DNA of 64,000 nucleotides, taken from NCBI GenBank assembly GCA_027623235.1, contig JAQBVJ010000022.1, forward strand, positions 1 through 64,000, written 5' to 3'. The DNA comes from Planctomycetota bacterium. Lineage in GTDB: Bacteria; Planctomycetota; Planctomycetia; Planctomycetales; Planctomycetaceae. Positions within the stretch are counted from its first letter, which is position 1. Each line of letters opens with the position of its first letter. This document shows positions 1-7,681 of the stretch, piece after piece. Below the pieces are notes generated by a model. The model was not told where the DNA came from, did no database searches, and saw only the letters and a program-made list of their open reading frames with translations. Made by a program: the position numbers and the translations under genes.

Positions 1-15
1 ACGAGGAAACACACC

Positions 16-346
16 ATGACGACTCTCAAAACACTGCTGAACGACGAAAACGGTTTCATTGTCTCCGCTCGTGGCCACGATTGTTGTGCTGTCGATGGTG
101 GTTGGACTTTCTGAGATTTCGTTTTCTGTGAATAACGAACTGGAAGACGTCGGGTCCGCTGTCGGAACGATGAACCAGTCGTTCTACGCGAACGGAATTC
201 AGTCGATCGGTAAAGGGGGAACATCGGGCAGCGGCTTCCGGGATATTGTCGATCACTGCGACGGGCAGTTCGACGTCATTCCGGCAGGTGTCCGGAATGA
301 GAGTCCCCGTCGAGGCTACGACGATTACCATCCGTACCGCGACTGA
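16..346 (+). pseudogene. Frame-disrupted Flp/pilin-like small protein
   Basis: An ATG at 16 behind GAGGAA reads MTTLKTLLNDENGFIVSA, then this frame soon ends at a TGA near 112. A second frame, open from about 59 to the TGA at 344-346, continues with a hydrophobic segment (LVATIVVLSMVVGLSEISF), VNNELEDVGSAVGTMNQSF and a Gly/Ser-rich tail. Joined, the halves look like a pilin-type planctomycete family, with a GFIVSAEL-type prepilin start followed by one membrane helix. From memory of that family, a few residues (about E-L-V-L) are missing at the junction near 67-70; a loss of 3n+2 bases such as 8 or 11 would explain both the missing residues and the frame change. The gene is therefore either a recent pseudogene or contains a sequencing error. 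Family assignment is by motif only. Confidence 0.6.
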
Positions 347-389
347 GAATGGCTCACGATTGAATCGGCTTAACCCGATACAAATTCAG

Positions 390-424
390 AAGTTGCCGTC
401 GGAGATTCCGGCGGCAACTTTTTA
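390..424 (+). terminator. Rho-independent terminator after the pilin remnant
   Basis: A perfect 9-bp stem (390-398 pairs with 412-420) with a 13-nt loop runs directly into a T tract at 419-423. It sits 44 bases past the stop of the disrupted pilin gene and ahead of rpsU, so it most likely ends the pilin transcript. Confidence 0.8.
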
Positions 425-479
425 TTTGCTGGCACCAGTTCCGGCGTCCACCCGCTTGCCCGTGCAACGACTGTCAAAC

Positions 480-507
480 TTGCGTGGTTGACGGAATGTG
501 CTAAGCT
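480..507 (+). promoter_or_regulatory. Possible sigma-70-type promoter for rpsU
   Basis: TTGCGT (480-485) and TAAGCT (502-507) are separated by 16 bases, with TG one base before the -10-like box. It lies between the upstream terminator and rpsU, where a promoter is expected. The hexamers match consensus only partly. Confidence 0.25.
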
Positions 508-589
508 GCCGGGTCTTGCGACGATTTCCGACCGGCCGATGTCATGCCGGCAGTCATTCCTCTCTGCAAATTCGGGAGGCACTTAACTC

Positions 590-607
590 ATGGTCAAGCT
601 CAGCTGA
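590..607 (+). other. Five-codon mini-ORF (MVKLS) ahead of rpsU
   Basis: ATG at 590 follows GGGAGG (574-579) at ten bases and reads M-V-K-L-S-stop. The first four residues copy the start of ribosomal protein S21 just downstream, and the 10-base string TGGTCAAGCT occurs both here (591-600) and at the S21 start (625-634). It could be a leader cistron or the leftover of a 34-base duplication that moved the real start to GTG 624. The two frames differ (590 against 624). Confidence 0.45.
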
Positions 608-623
608 CGCGAAAGGAACGATT

Positions 624-812
624 GTGGTCAAGCTTCGTCTTCGAGATGGGGAGAAAATTTCGGATGCAGTGAAACGGTTTCGTAAGCTCGTTGAGCATGC
701 TGGAATCAAGAAGGAAATGCGTCGCCGCGAATTCTACGAAAAGCCGAGCGAGACGGACCGCCGAGCACGTCGCCGGGCAGAACGCCGCGCCCGCCTCGCT
801 CGAGTTCAGTAG
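624..812 (+). CDS. rpsU: Small ribosomal subunit protein S21
   Basis: Encodes a 62-residue basic protein reading [19 protein letters not shown], then [20 protein letters not shown] and a long Arg/Ala-rich tail, which is the full S21 pattern. S21 binds the 30S subunit near the 3' end of 16S rRNA and helps mRNA selection at initiation. GTG 624 is chosen because GAAAGGA (611-617) lies at proper distance and the family begins with (M)VKLR; ATT 621 is an in-frame but rare alternative. The gene stands alone, between a terminator at 390-424 and another at 1001-1032. A mini-ORF with its own Shine-Dalgarno sequence precedes it and could influence initiation. Identification is firm; the exact start is less so. 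Confidence 0.93.
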   Translation: MVKLRLRDGEKISDAVKRFRKLVEHAGIKKEMRRREFYEKPSETDRRARRRAERRARLARVQ

Positions 813-1000
813 TCTCGAGTTGAGCTCAACCTCATGGTGGCTCGCACCTCATTGAAGCCTTGAGCACTTGGCTTTGCGGTGGCTCGAATTCAGCCGATTT
901 GAATTGACCCTTGAGACCGGTTCAGAGGCTGAGACAAATCGAATGACAGAGGAGCCGCTGGCTCGATGGAACCACAGCCGGTCCTGGCGACCTCAATAGT

Positions 1001-1032
1001 CGGCACCCCTCCCGTGGGTGCCGTTTTTTTTT
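1001..1032 (+). terminator. Rho-independent terminator
   Basis: A perfect 8-bp GC-rich stem (1001-1008 with 1016-1023) and a 7-nt loop are followed by nine T residues (1024-1032). It is about 190 bases after the rpsU stop and before the DAHP synthase gene. I see no gene in 813-1000. Confidence 0.85.
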
Positions 1033-1060
1033 GAACCTCATCTTTTTTTTGAACCTCATC
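1025..1060. repeat. Tandem 18-bp duplication of a terminator tail
   Basis: The unit of eight T followed by GAACCTCATC occurs twice head to tail (1025-1042 and 1043-1060). The first copy overlaps the U tract of the preceding terminator, so the duplication has produced a second T run without a second stem. Confidence 0.85.
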
Positions 1061-1119
1061 GCGAAACGGATTCGCCCGCATCCCGTCCAGACTTCAACTT
1101 TGCCTGATTGAGAATTGCC

Positions 1120-2178
1120 GTGAGTTCACTTCAAGACATGAAAAAGACGCAGTACCTCCATGTTCGCGAGACGATTCCGCTGATCGCTCCCCGGCTGCTG
1201 AAAGAAAAACTCCCGATCACCGAAGAGGCTGCGACGACGGTCATTGCGTCTCGTGAGAAACTGATCGGCACGCTTGACGGCACCGAAGACCGGCTGGTCG
1301 TGATGGTCGGCCCGTGCTCGATTCACCAAATTGAGTCCGCTTTCGAGTACGCCGAGAGGCTCAAAAAACTCTCTGACGATGTCGCCGACCGACTCTTCAT
1401 CATCATGCGGGTTTATTTTGAGAAGCCGCGCACAACGGTTGGCTGGAAGGGGCTCATTAACGATCCCCACCTCGACGACACGTTCGACATCGGCACCGGA
1501 CTGGAACTGGCGAGGAAGCTCCTTCTCGATATCAACAACCTCGGCCTTGCGGCCGCGACGGAGCTGCTCGAGCCGGTCACGCCGCAGTACATCGCCGACC
1601 TGATCACGCTGACCGCGATCGGTGCACGGACGACCGAATCTCCAACGCACCGTCAGATGGCGAGTGGCCTCTCGATGCCGGTCGGATACAAAAACGGAAC
1701 CGATGGCGAACTGCAGATCGCAATGGACGCCATGGTCGCCGCGCGAAGCCCGCACAGTTTTCTGGGCATCGACCCGGACGGAAACACCTGCATCGTCAAC
1801 ACGACGGGTAACCCATACGGCCATCTCATCCTGCGTGGCGGCCGTTCGGGTTCGAATTTTGACGCGGCTTCCGTCGACGCGGCGATTGAGCGGCTCGATT
1901 CACGAGGCCTCTCGCCACGACTGATGGTCGACTGCAGCCACGCGAATTCCAATAAGGACTACCGGAAACAGAGCATCGCGTGGAACGCGGCCGTTGCTCA
2001 GCGAGCCGCCGGCAACCGCAACATTATGGGGCTCATGATTGAGAGCAATCTGAAGCCCGGCAGCCAGGACCTCTCGGACCCGTCGAATCTGGAATACGGC
2101 GTGTCGATCACCGACGCCTGCATCGACTGGGACGAGACCGAGAAGCTGATCCGCGAAGCGCACGCCGCGCTGTCCTGA
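1120..2178 (+). CDS. aroG: 3-deoxy-7-phosphoheptulonate synthase (DAHP synthase, class I)
   Basis: Catalyses the first step of the shikimate pathway, condensing phosphoenolpyruvate and erythrose 4-phosphate. About 350 residues, the usual length of the AroF/AroG/AroH group. Visible motifs: VGPCSIHQ, MRVYFEKPRTTVGWKGLIND (PEP and metal site region), GARTTESPTHRQMASGLSMP, and near the C-terminus LMVDCSHANSNKDY and GLMIESNL. Start options are TTG 1108, GTG 1120 and ATG 1138 (MKKTQYLHVRETIPL); none has a strong ribosome-binding site, and homology to the family N-terminus would fit any of them. The isozyme letter cannot be assigned from sequence alone. It stands alone behind a strong terminator; no other aromatic-pathway genes are in the window. 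Confidence 0.93.
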   Translation: MSSLQDMKKTQYLHVRETIPLIAPRLLKEKLPITEEAATTVIASREKLIGTLDGTEDRLVVMVGPCSIHQIESAFEYAERLKKLSDDVADRLFIIMRVYFEKPRTTVGWKGLINDPHLDDTFDIGTGLELARKLLLDINNLGLAAATELLEPVTPQYIADLITLTAIGARTTESPTHRQMASGLSMPVGYKNGTDGELQIAMDAMVAARSPHSFLGIDPDGNTCIVNTTGNPYGHLILRGGRSGSNFDAASVDAAIERLDSRGLSPRLMVDCSHANSNKDYRKQSIAWNAAVAQRAAGNRNIMGLMIESNLKPGSQDLSDPSNLEYGVSITDACIDWDETEKLIREAHAALS

Positions 2179-2349
2179 GCACTCCGCGCGATGGCTCTTT
2201 CCGGCCGTCGCACGACTGTCGGCCAAGTGGCGATCGAATGTCGATCTTCCGAGCCGGGTGTCACCCGCGTCGGTTGCCCCGGATTGTTGCCCAAACTCCC
2301 GCCAACTATATTCGCTGGTTCCCTCCCAGCTCCTCAAAGGAATCCCGCC

Positions 2350-3618
2350 ATGCGTTCTGTCCAGCTCCGAGCTTGTCTCGTCGCCTTTTCTGGCGTCGCT
2401 CTGCTCGCCTCGACTCTGTCTGCCGACGACTGGCCTTCATGGCGTGGTCCCAAACGTGACGGGATCTCCGCAGAAAAGGGGCTGCTTTCAGAATGGTCGG
2501 AAGAGGGACCGAAGCTGCTCTGGCAGGTCGACAAGGTACTCGGTCGAGGATTCTCGTCGATCGTGATCGCTGATGGTCGCATCTTTGCGATGGGCAGCGT
2601 CGACGGAAAATGCCACCTCATCGCCCTGAGCAAAAAGGACGGAAAAAAGCTCTGGTCGACCCCGGTCGGAGGCGGCGATCCCAACTGCACGGCTACCGTC
2701 GATGACGACCGCGTGTACGCACTCGGCCGTGAAGGCGACTTCGTCTGCTGCGATGTTGATACGGGAAATGTGCTCTGGAAGAAAAGTTTCTCGAAGGACT
2801 TTGGCGGGCGAATGATGTCCGGCTGGGGCTACAGCGAATCGCCGCTGATCGATGGCGACGTCCTCGTGTGTACTCCCGGGTCGAGCGACGCTCTCGTGGT
2901 GGCACTCAATAAGAAAACTGGAGAAACGATCTGGAAGGGCCCTGTGCCTGACGAAATCGGCAGTCGAGGCCGGGACGGAGCCGGTTACTCATCCGTCGTG
3001 ATCAGCAACGCGACCGGAGTGAAGCAGTATGTCCAGCTGACCGGGCGAGGCATTTTCTCATTTGATGCAAAGACCGGTACCCCTCTCTGGAGTTACAACC
3101 GGATTGCCAACGGAACGGCCAATATTCCCACCCCGCTGATTCAGGGCGACCACGTTTTCTGTTCGACCGGATACGGCACGGGAGCGGCTCTGCTCAAGAT
3201 CAGGAAGTCAGACGCTGGGCTGGAAGCGGACGAGGTCTACTTCCTCAACGCGAAGGACATGCAGAATCACCACGGCGGCATGATTCTGTACCAGGACCAC
3301 GTTTACTGCGGCCACGGTCACAACAATGGCTTCCCGTTGTGCATCACGCTGGAAACGGGCGAGCAGGCCTGGTCCGGTGGTCGAGGACCCGGCAATGGTT
3401 CCGCCGCGATCATGATGGCCGATGGACACCTCTACTTCCGCTATGAAGACGGCACGATGGCTCTGATCGAAGCGACTCCGGAAGAGTACCGCTTGAAAGG
3501 TTCCTTCAAACTGGCCTCCGTCAAAGGCAAGAGCTGGCCGCACCCGGTGATCTCCGACGGGCTGCTTTACCTGCGAGACCAGGACTCGCTGATGGTCTAC
3601 GACATTCACGCGAAATAA
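2350..3618 (+). CDS. Secreted PQQ-type (BamB-like) beta-propeller protein
   Basis: A 422-residue protein with a clear Sec signal peptide (MRSVQLRACLVAFSGVALLA... ending at LSADDW). The mature part starts DWPSWRGPKRDGIS, typical of planctomycete outer-membrane-assembly-factor-BamB/PQQ-repeat proteins, and carries repeats of the type G.I.A...DGK.LW. Such propellers act outside the cytoplasm as scaffold or quinoprotein-like domains; I see no evidence that this one binds PQQ or is an enzyme. ATG 2350 is chosen because it opens the signal peptide; the frame extends upstream to 2191 but reads unconvincing sequence. It is monocistronic, with a strong terminator at 3650-3677. Substrate unknown. Confidence 0.85.
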   Translation: MRSVQLRACLVAFSGVALLASTLSADDWPSWRGPKRDGISAEKGLLSEWSEEGPKLLWQVDKVLGRGFSSIVIADGRIFAMGSVDGKCHLIALSKKDGKKLWSTPVGGGDPNCTATVDDDRVYALGREGDFVCCDVDTGNVLWKKSFSKDFGGRMMSGWGYSESPLIDGDVLVCTPGSSDALVVALNKKTGETIWKGPVPDEIGSRGRDGAGYSSVVISNATGVKQYVQLTGRGIFSFDAKTGTPLWSYNRIANGTANIPTPLIQGDHVFCSTGYGTGAALLKIRKSDAGLEADEVYFLNAKDMQNHHGGMILYQDHVYCGHGHNNGFPLCITLETGEQAWSGGRGPGNGSAAIMMADGHLYFRYEDGTMALIEATPEEYRLKGSFKLASVKGKSWPHPVISDGLLYLRDQDSLMVYDIHAK

Positions 3619-3649
3619 CGCTCGCGGATTCTGTTCGGGAAAGTGAACT

Positions 3650-3677
3650 GGCGAGGCTCGATGAGCCTCGCCTTTTT
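3650..3677 (+). terminator. Rho-independent terminator
   Basis: A perfect 10-bp stem (3650-3659 with 3663-3672), a 3-nt loop and five T residues (3673-3677), 31 bases after the beta-propeller stop codon. Confidence 0.88.
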
Positions 3678-3690
3678 AATTTCATTTTTG

Positions 3691-3760
3691 AAACACGGAG
3701 ACACAGAGGTCACGGAGAACCGTCTAAAATTCACTCCGTGTTCTCTGTGCCTCTGCGTTT
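3691..3760. repeat. Imperfect long hairpin of the CACGGAG/CACAGAG family
   Basis: 3691-3717 and the reverse complement of about 3734-3760 agree at roughly 22 of 27 positions, built from ACACGGAG, ACACAGAGG and CACGGAG words. No T run follows, so it is not a simple terminator. Related words recur at 5566-5627. Confidence 0.7.
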
Positions 3761-3776
3761 CAATCGTGCATTTCCT

Positions 3777-3809
3777 CAGGCAGCCAATCAGATCCGCAGG
3801 CAGCCAATC
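3777..3809. repeat. 13-bp direct repeat
   Basis: CAGGCAGCCAATC occurs at 3777-3789 and again at 3797-3809, a 20-base period, just upstream of the DUF1501 gene. Confidence 0.8.
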
Positions 3810-3863
3810 CGAGCGTCGCGACGATAGAATAGACGTCTCCACTTGCCTCGACCGGAATCCGTC

Positions 3864-5321
3864 ATGATGCTCAGCAAACCGACTCGCATTCCACGACGAT
3901 CGTTTTTTTCTCAGGCAGGATCCGGCCTTGGCGGGATCGCACTGAGTTCTCTGCTGGCCCGCGAATCACTTGCGGAAGACTCGTCGACAACTCCCGGACT
4001 CGACACGACCCTGGCTCGGGTTGCTCCGAAAGCGAAGAGCGTGATCTGGTTCTTCATGCTCGGAGGAACCAGCCACATGGAGAGCTTCGATCCAAAACCG
4101 GAGCTGACAAAGCACGCCGGAAAAACGATCGAGGAGTCTCCCTGGGGAGATGCGGTCCTCAAGAGCCCCTTCTACCGCAAGAACGTTCGAGACTTTGCCG
4201 GCACTCTTCGCGGCCTCATGCCGAAGCTGTACCCGCTGCAGGTTGGATTTCGCAAACGCGGCGAAAGCGGCATCGAAGTCAGTGACTGGTGGCCGCACCT
4301 GGGTGAGTGCGTCGACGATCTCTCAGTCGTGCGGTCAATGTGGACGACAGATAACGATCACGCGGCTCAGCTTCAGTTTCACACGGGACGGCACATCTTT
4401 GACGGCTTTTATCCATCGATCGGATCCTGGGTGAACTACGGCCTGGGGACGTTGAATTCCAACCTGCCCGAGTTCGTCGTCATGGGCTCCGCTCCGGGAG
4501 ACTGCTGCGGCGGTACGGGAGCTCACGATGGCAGCTATCTCGGTCCGGAATTTTCCGGTGTGAGACTCAACACCGACCCGAACAACCCGCTGGCTTTCGG
4601 CACGCCAGGTTCCAGCGTCGCCGTCGAAGAACGACGCGGTCAATTGGAGCTGCTTCGACAGTTCTCTGATGAGACCGCGAAGCAGTACCCGGACGACGCG
4701 GCTCTTCGTGCTCGGATCAAGTCGTACGAACTGGCCTTCCGCATGCAGATGGCCGTGCCGGAAGTCGTCGGCCTCGGCGGAGAAACTCAAACGACGCAGC
4801 AGCTATACGGGATGGATCAGGCCCACTGCGGGACCGTCGGACGGCAAAGCCTCATCGCACGGCGGCTGGTCGAGCGCGGAGTTCGCTTCGTCCAGATTTA
4901 CGACGACGGCTGGGACGCTCACAGCAAACTCAAGTCGAATCACACAACAAGGACCAAGGCCGTCGACCAGCCGATTGCCGGTCTGCTGAAAGACCTCAAG
5001 CAGCGAGGTTTACTCGATGAGACGCTCGTCGTGTGGGGCACTGAGTTCGGTCGAACCCCCGGCGCCGAGCGGGCCGACGGGAGGGATCATCACCCGTATG
5101 GCTTCTCGATCTGGATGGCCGGAGGCGGCATCAAAGGCGGCACGGTTCACGGAGCCACCGACGAAATCGGCTTCCACGCAGCCGAGAACCGTCACTACGT
5201 CACCGACCTTCACGCCACGGTGATGCACCAGCTCGGGCTGGACCCGAGAACTCTGGAAGTGCCTGGCCACAAGCGGCTGGACATCGACTTCGGGAAGCCG
5301 ATCGACGCGATCATCGCCTGA
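3864..5321 (+). CDS. DUF1501 family protein, Tat-type leader
   Basis: A 485-residue member of the planctomycete-expanded DUF1501 family, which has an alkaline-phosphatase/sulfatase-like fold; its biochemical role is not established. The N-terminus has a twin-arginine leader (PRRSFFSQAGSGLGGIALSS). Family motifs seen: IWFFMLGGTSHMESFDPKP, the GTEFGRTP segment, GRDHHPYGFSIWMAGGG, GGTVHGATDEIG and HYVTDLHATVMHQLGLDP. ATG 3864 is preferred over TTG 3843 because it directly precedes the leader. DUF1501 genes are usually paired with a DUF1549/DUF1553 partner; none is adjacent here, the only such protein in the window being at 51.0 kb. Followed by a 580-base spacer full of inverted repeats. Confidence 0.92.
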   Translation: MMLSKPTRIPRRSFFSQAGSGLGGIALSSLLARESLAEDSSTTPGLDTTLARVAPKAKSVIWFFMLGGTSHMESFDPKPELTKHAGKTIEESPWGDAVLKSPFYRKNVRDFAGTLRGLMPKLYPLQVGFRKRGESGIEVSDWWPHLGECVDDLSVVRSMWTTDNDHAAQLQFHTGRHIFDGFYPSIGSWVNYGLGTLNSNLPEFVVMGSAPGDCCGGTGAHDGSYLGPEFSGVRLNTDPNNPLAFGTPGSSVAVEERRGQLELLRQFSDETAKQYPDDAALRARIKSYELAFRMQMAVPEVVGLGGETQTTQQLYGMDQAHCGTVGRQSLIARRLVERGVRFVQIYDDGWDAHSKLKSNHTTRTKAVDQPIAGLLKDLKQRGLLDETLVVWGTEFGRTPGAERADGRDHHPYGFSIWMAGGGIKGGTVHGATDEIGFHAAENRHYVTDLHATVMHQLGLDPRTLEVPGHKRLDIDFGKPIDAIIA

Positions 5322-5383
5322 TTCTCCCCCCCGGGTGGAGCGTGCGCGACGGGACCGGAAGTCTGACAGCTCGTTGAAAGAGT

Positions 5384-5450
5384 CGAATCGATTTAGCGGA
5401 GCCGCCCGGTTTGCGCGGGAAGCTGCGCTCGGACCGGACGGCTTGCGCTG
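5384..5450. repeat. Dispersed repeat, copy 1 (GCTCGGACCGGACGGCTT type)
   Basis: Contains TTAGCGGAGCCGCCCGGTTT followed by GCTCGGACCGGACGGCTT (5427-5444). A second copy with the same word order lies at 46141-46230, more than 40 kb away, so this is a dispersed intergenic repeat. The CCGCCCGGT and ACCGGACGG words could pair as a hairpin. Confidence 0.75.
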
Positions 5451-5565
5451 GGCTGTTAAAGATTCGGGGTTGACGGTGGAGGCAGCTTGATCCGTTTTTG
5501 TTCCGCGTGATGTTTGCTCATCTGGGCGTGTGCCTTGCTTGCGTTGGACCTGCTTGCGTTTCTCC

Positions 5566-5627
5566 GCGTTCTCCAGTTCTCTGTGTTGCAACTCGCAAAG
5601 GCGACAACACAGAGAACTGGAGAACGC
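5566..5627. repeat. Perfect 23-bp inverted repeat
   Basis: Positions 5566-5588 are the exact reverse complement of 5605-5627, separated by 16 bases. The arms are built of TTCTCC, AGTTCTCTGTG and TTG words akin to the hairpin at 3691-3760. No T tract follows. Confidence 0.9.
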
Positions 5628-5751
5628 CGAGAAGCACAACGTCGAAAATCAACCTCTGAACCCCGGCAAGCGGAACAGAAACAGTCCCTGCAAAAACGGT
5701 CAGATCGCCACTGCAACCCCAAACTTTTAACAGCCCAGGATTACGCCCAAT

Positions 5752-5865
5752 GGTACCTGGTTTAGATTGAACCCGTCGTTGCCACGGTCGCCAGGCCGTG
5801 GCTTCCTGGCGAACTCCTCACTCGTCTACGCTCTGGCGAGCGTGGCTACATCGAAACCAGGTACC
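5752..5865. repeat. Inverted-repeat-bounded palindromic element
   Basis: GGTACCTGGTTT (5752-5763) is the exact reverse complement of 5854-5865. Inside are further complementary words (GCCACG/CGTGGC, TCGCCAG/CTGGCGA). The whole 114-base unit can fold into a branched hairpin and codes for nothing recognisable. Confidence 0.7.
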
Positions 5866-5904
5866 CTACGGATTGTGCCGTGCCGCAACTTTTTCAAAGG
5901 GCTG

Positions 5905-6561
5905 CTAAAGCACGCCGTATTTCTCGTAGGCCTCAGTGGCTTTCATGCCGCCCTTGATCGCGTCTCGGGTGACGTTTTCGTCATGAACCTTCTGCCAGGC
6001 TCTGCGAATCGCTTCTTCTTCCGCCGCCTGCGGCACGACGACGATGCCGTCGCAGTCCGCCAGGACGAGGTCTCCCGGCGCGAATATGACTCCGTCGATT
6101 TCCACCGGCACGTCGAGGTCGACGACTCGCTGTCGGTTCATGCTGTCGTAAATGCAGCGACCTCTCGCGTAGACCGGGAACTTCATCTCGCGCATCTGGC
6201 GAACGTCGCGGACGGCTCCGTCGATGATTGCACCGATGCAGCCCGCGTTGCTCGCAGCTGTTGAGAGAAGCTCACCCCAGACTCCGGATCGTATGGAACC
6301 TCCGGCGGCAGCGATCATGACGTCGTCCGGCTGGCAGGCATCGACCGCCTTGAGTTCGAGCTCGTACGGGCTGGGATCTTCGTGAAACATGTCGGACCAC
6401 AACGTTGTCCGACACCGGCCGACGAGAAATGTTTCGACCGTCTGCGGAGGCAGTTCGATCCGCGGTGACTGGTTTGTCAGACCGAGCGAATCGAGCGCGT
6501 CGCACACGACGGCGCAGTACAGCTTTTCCCGCATCATTGAGAGCGTAATCTGTTCTGACAT
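5905..6561 (-). CDS. RraA-like family protein
   Basis: A 218-residue protein of the RraA / 4-hydroxy-4-methyl-2-oxoglutarate aldolase-like fold. Seen: VVCDALDSLG near the N-terminus, GVWGELLSTAASNAGCIG, GAIIDGAVRDVRQM and APGDLVLADCDGIVVVPQ, the last two being the family signature containing the metal/substrate Arg-Asp. Members are either RNase E regulators or class II pyruvate aldolases; the partner gene (a dehydrogenase ending 13 bases upstream) and absence of RNase genes favour a catabolic enzyme, which is inference. ATG at 6561 is chosen because GAGGAG lies five bases before it; a TTG one codon earlier is unlikely. Probably cotranscribed with the dehydrogenase at 6575-7552. Confidence 0.88.
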   Translation of the reverse strand: MSEQITLSMMREKLYCAVVCDALDSLGLTNQSPRIELPPQTVETFLVGRCRTTLWSDMFHEDPSPYELELKAVDACQPDDVMIAAAGGSIRSGVWGELLSTAASNAGCIGAIIDGAVRDVRQMREMKFPVYARGRCIYDSMNRQRVVDLDVPVEIDGVIFAPGDLVLADCDGIVVVPQAAEEEAIRRAWQKVHDENVTRDAIKGGMKATEAYEKYGVL

Positions 6562-6574
6562 CAAAACTCCTCGG

Positions 6575-7552
6575 TCAGTCTTTTTTCCAGCTCGGGAACT
6601 CGACCAGCACTTTGAGAGCTCCGTCGCGTTTTTCGAGAAACACCTCGAAGGCTTCCTGAATCTCTGCCAGCGGGAAGCGATGAGTAATCAGCGGTTTGAC
6701 GTTGATCCGGCCCTCGCCGATCCAGCGCATCGCCAGCGGGAAGTCCCGGCTGAAGTCCGGATTGATGCTGGTGTGAACGGTCAGGTTTTTGAACAGCAGA
6801 TCCCGCCAGCGGACTTCGATCGTCTCAGGCGGGACACCGAAGTACAGGATGCGTCCGGAGTGACGGCAGAGGTCGATGCACAGATTGAACTGCTGGTCGT
6901 AATGCCCGACCGCCTCGATGACCACGTCCGGCAGATTGCCGCCGAGGATTTCTTTGACGGCCGCGACGGGATTATCCGTCTTGTTGCAGACAGTCTCAGT
7001 GGCGCCGAAGGTCGGGCTCTGCGCGAGACGGGATTCGAGCAGGTCGATTCCAATGACATGTCGTGCGCCGAGATTTCTCAGCGACGCATTAAACAGCTGT
7101 CCCATTGGTCCCTGCCCGACAACAGCCACGTCGAGGTCGGTCAAATTCGGCAGTTTTTTCAAAGCATAAATCGCTGTGCCGAGCGGCTGAGCGAGCATCG
7201 CTTCTTCTTCGGACACTCGCGTGTCGAGTGGGATCGCTCGTGATTCGTCGACGACAAATCGTTCGAACAGGCCGAGCTGGCTGACGGGCACGCAGAGCAC
7301 TCGCTCGCCCGGTTTGAACCGCGAGCCGTTTGTGTCGACGACGGTTCCGGTCATTTCGTGCAGAGAGTGCCCGACCTCAATCGGCCACTCGTCGGAGCCA
7401 CGAAAGAACGGGAGGTCCGATCCGCAGAGACACGTGCACTCCGGTTGAAAAATCAACTGGCCGGGAGTGTCGTTTGACGCTTTGGGCAGTTCCGGTTCCG
7501 GGACGTCAACAAGTTCGATTCGGCGCGGGCCGATGAATTTTCCTGCGAGCAT
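6575..7552 (-). CDS. Zinc-type alcohol dehydrogenase (MDR superfamily)
   Basis: A 325-residue medium-chain dehydrogenase/reductase. The GroES-like half shows CTCLCGSDLPFFRG (catalytic zinc Cys) and GHSLHEMTGTVV; the Rossmann half has VAVVGQGPMGQLFNASLRNL, where GQGPMG replaces the usual GxGxxG coenzyme loop, followed by IGIDLLESRLA. The structural-zinc four-Cys lobe is missing, as in sorbitol-dehydrogenase-like short members. It probably oxidises a sugar or polyol alcohol with NAD(P); the substrate cannot be read from sequence. First gene of a two-gene minus-strand unit with the RraA-like gene, a pairing that suggests a small sugar-acid or polyol catabolic pathway. Confidence 0.87.
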   Translation of the reverse strand: MLAGKFIGPRRIELVDVPEPELPKASNDTPGQLIFQPECTCLCGSDLPFFRGSDEWPIEVGHSLHEMTGTVVDTNGSRFKPGERVLCVPVSQLGLFERFVVDESRAIPLDTRVSEEEAMLAQPLGTAIYALKKLPNLTDLDVAVVGQGPMGQLFNASLRNLGARHVIGIDLLESRLAQSPTFGATETVCNKTDNPVAAVKEILGGNLPDVVIEAVGHYDQQFNLCIDLCRHSGRILYFGVPPETIEVRWRDLLFKNLTVHTSINPDFSRDFPLAMRWIGEGRINVKPLITHRFPLAEIQEAFEVFLEKRDGALKVLVEFPSWKKD

Positions 7553-7681
7553 CGTTCGATTCTTCTGGAGGTCGAAAACGGGAATCGGGAAGGTTAGCCA
7601 GTCCTCGACTGGAGGTCACTCTTCGCGGCAACTCGACCGAGTTCAGGTGTGCTGATGGATTTCGGTATTTGCAGTTTTGAT

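Larger units (their letters stand above)
5322..5904. other. Gene-free spacer built largely of repeats
   Basis: Between the DUF1501 stop and the RraA-like stop there is no credible gene. The spacer holds three separate repeat structures (5384-5450, 5566-5627, 5752-5865). The small open frames here are made of the repeats themselves. Confidence 0.7.

Noticed and set aside
1126-1824. 232-codon minus-strand frame inside the DAHP synthase gene
   Set aside because: Antisense shadow of a conserved enzyme.
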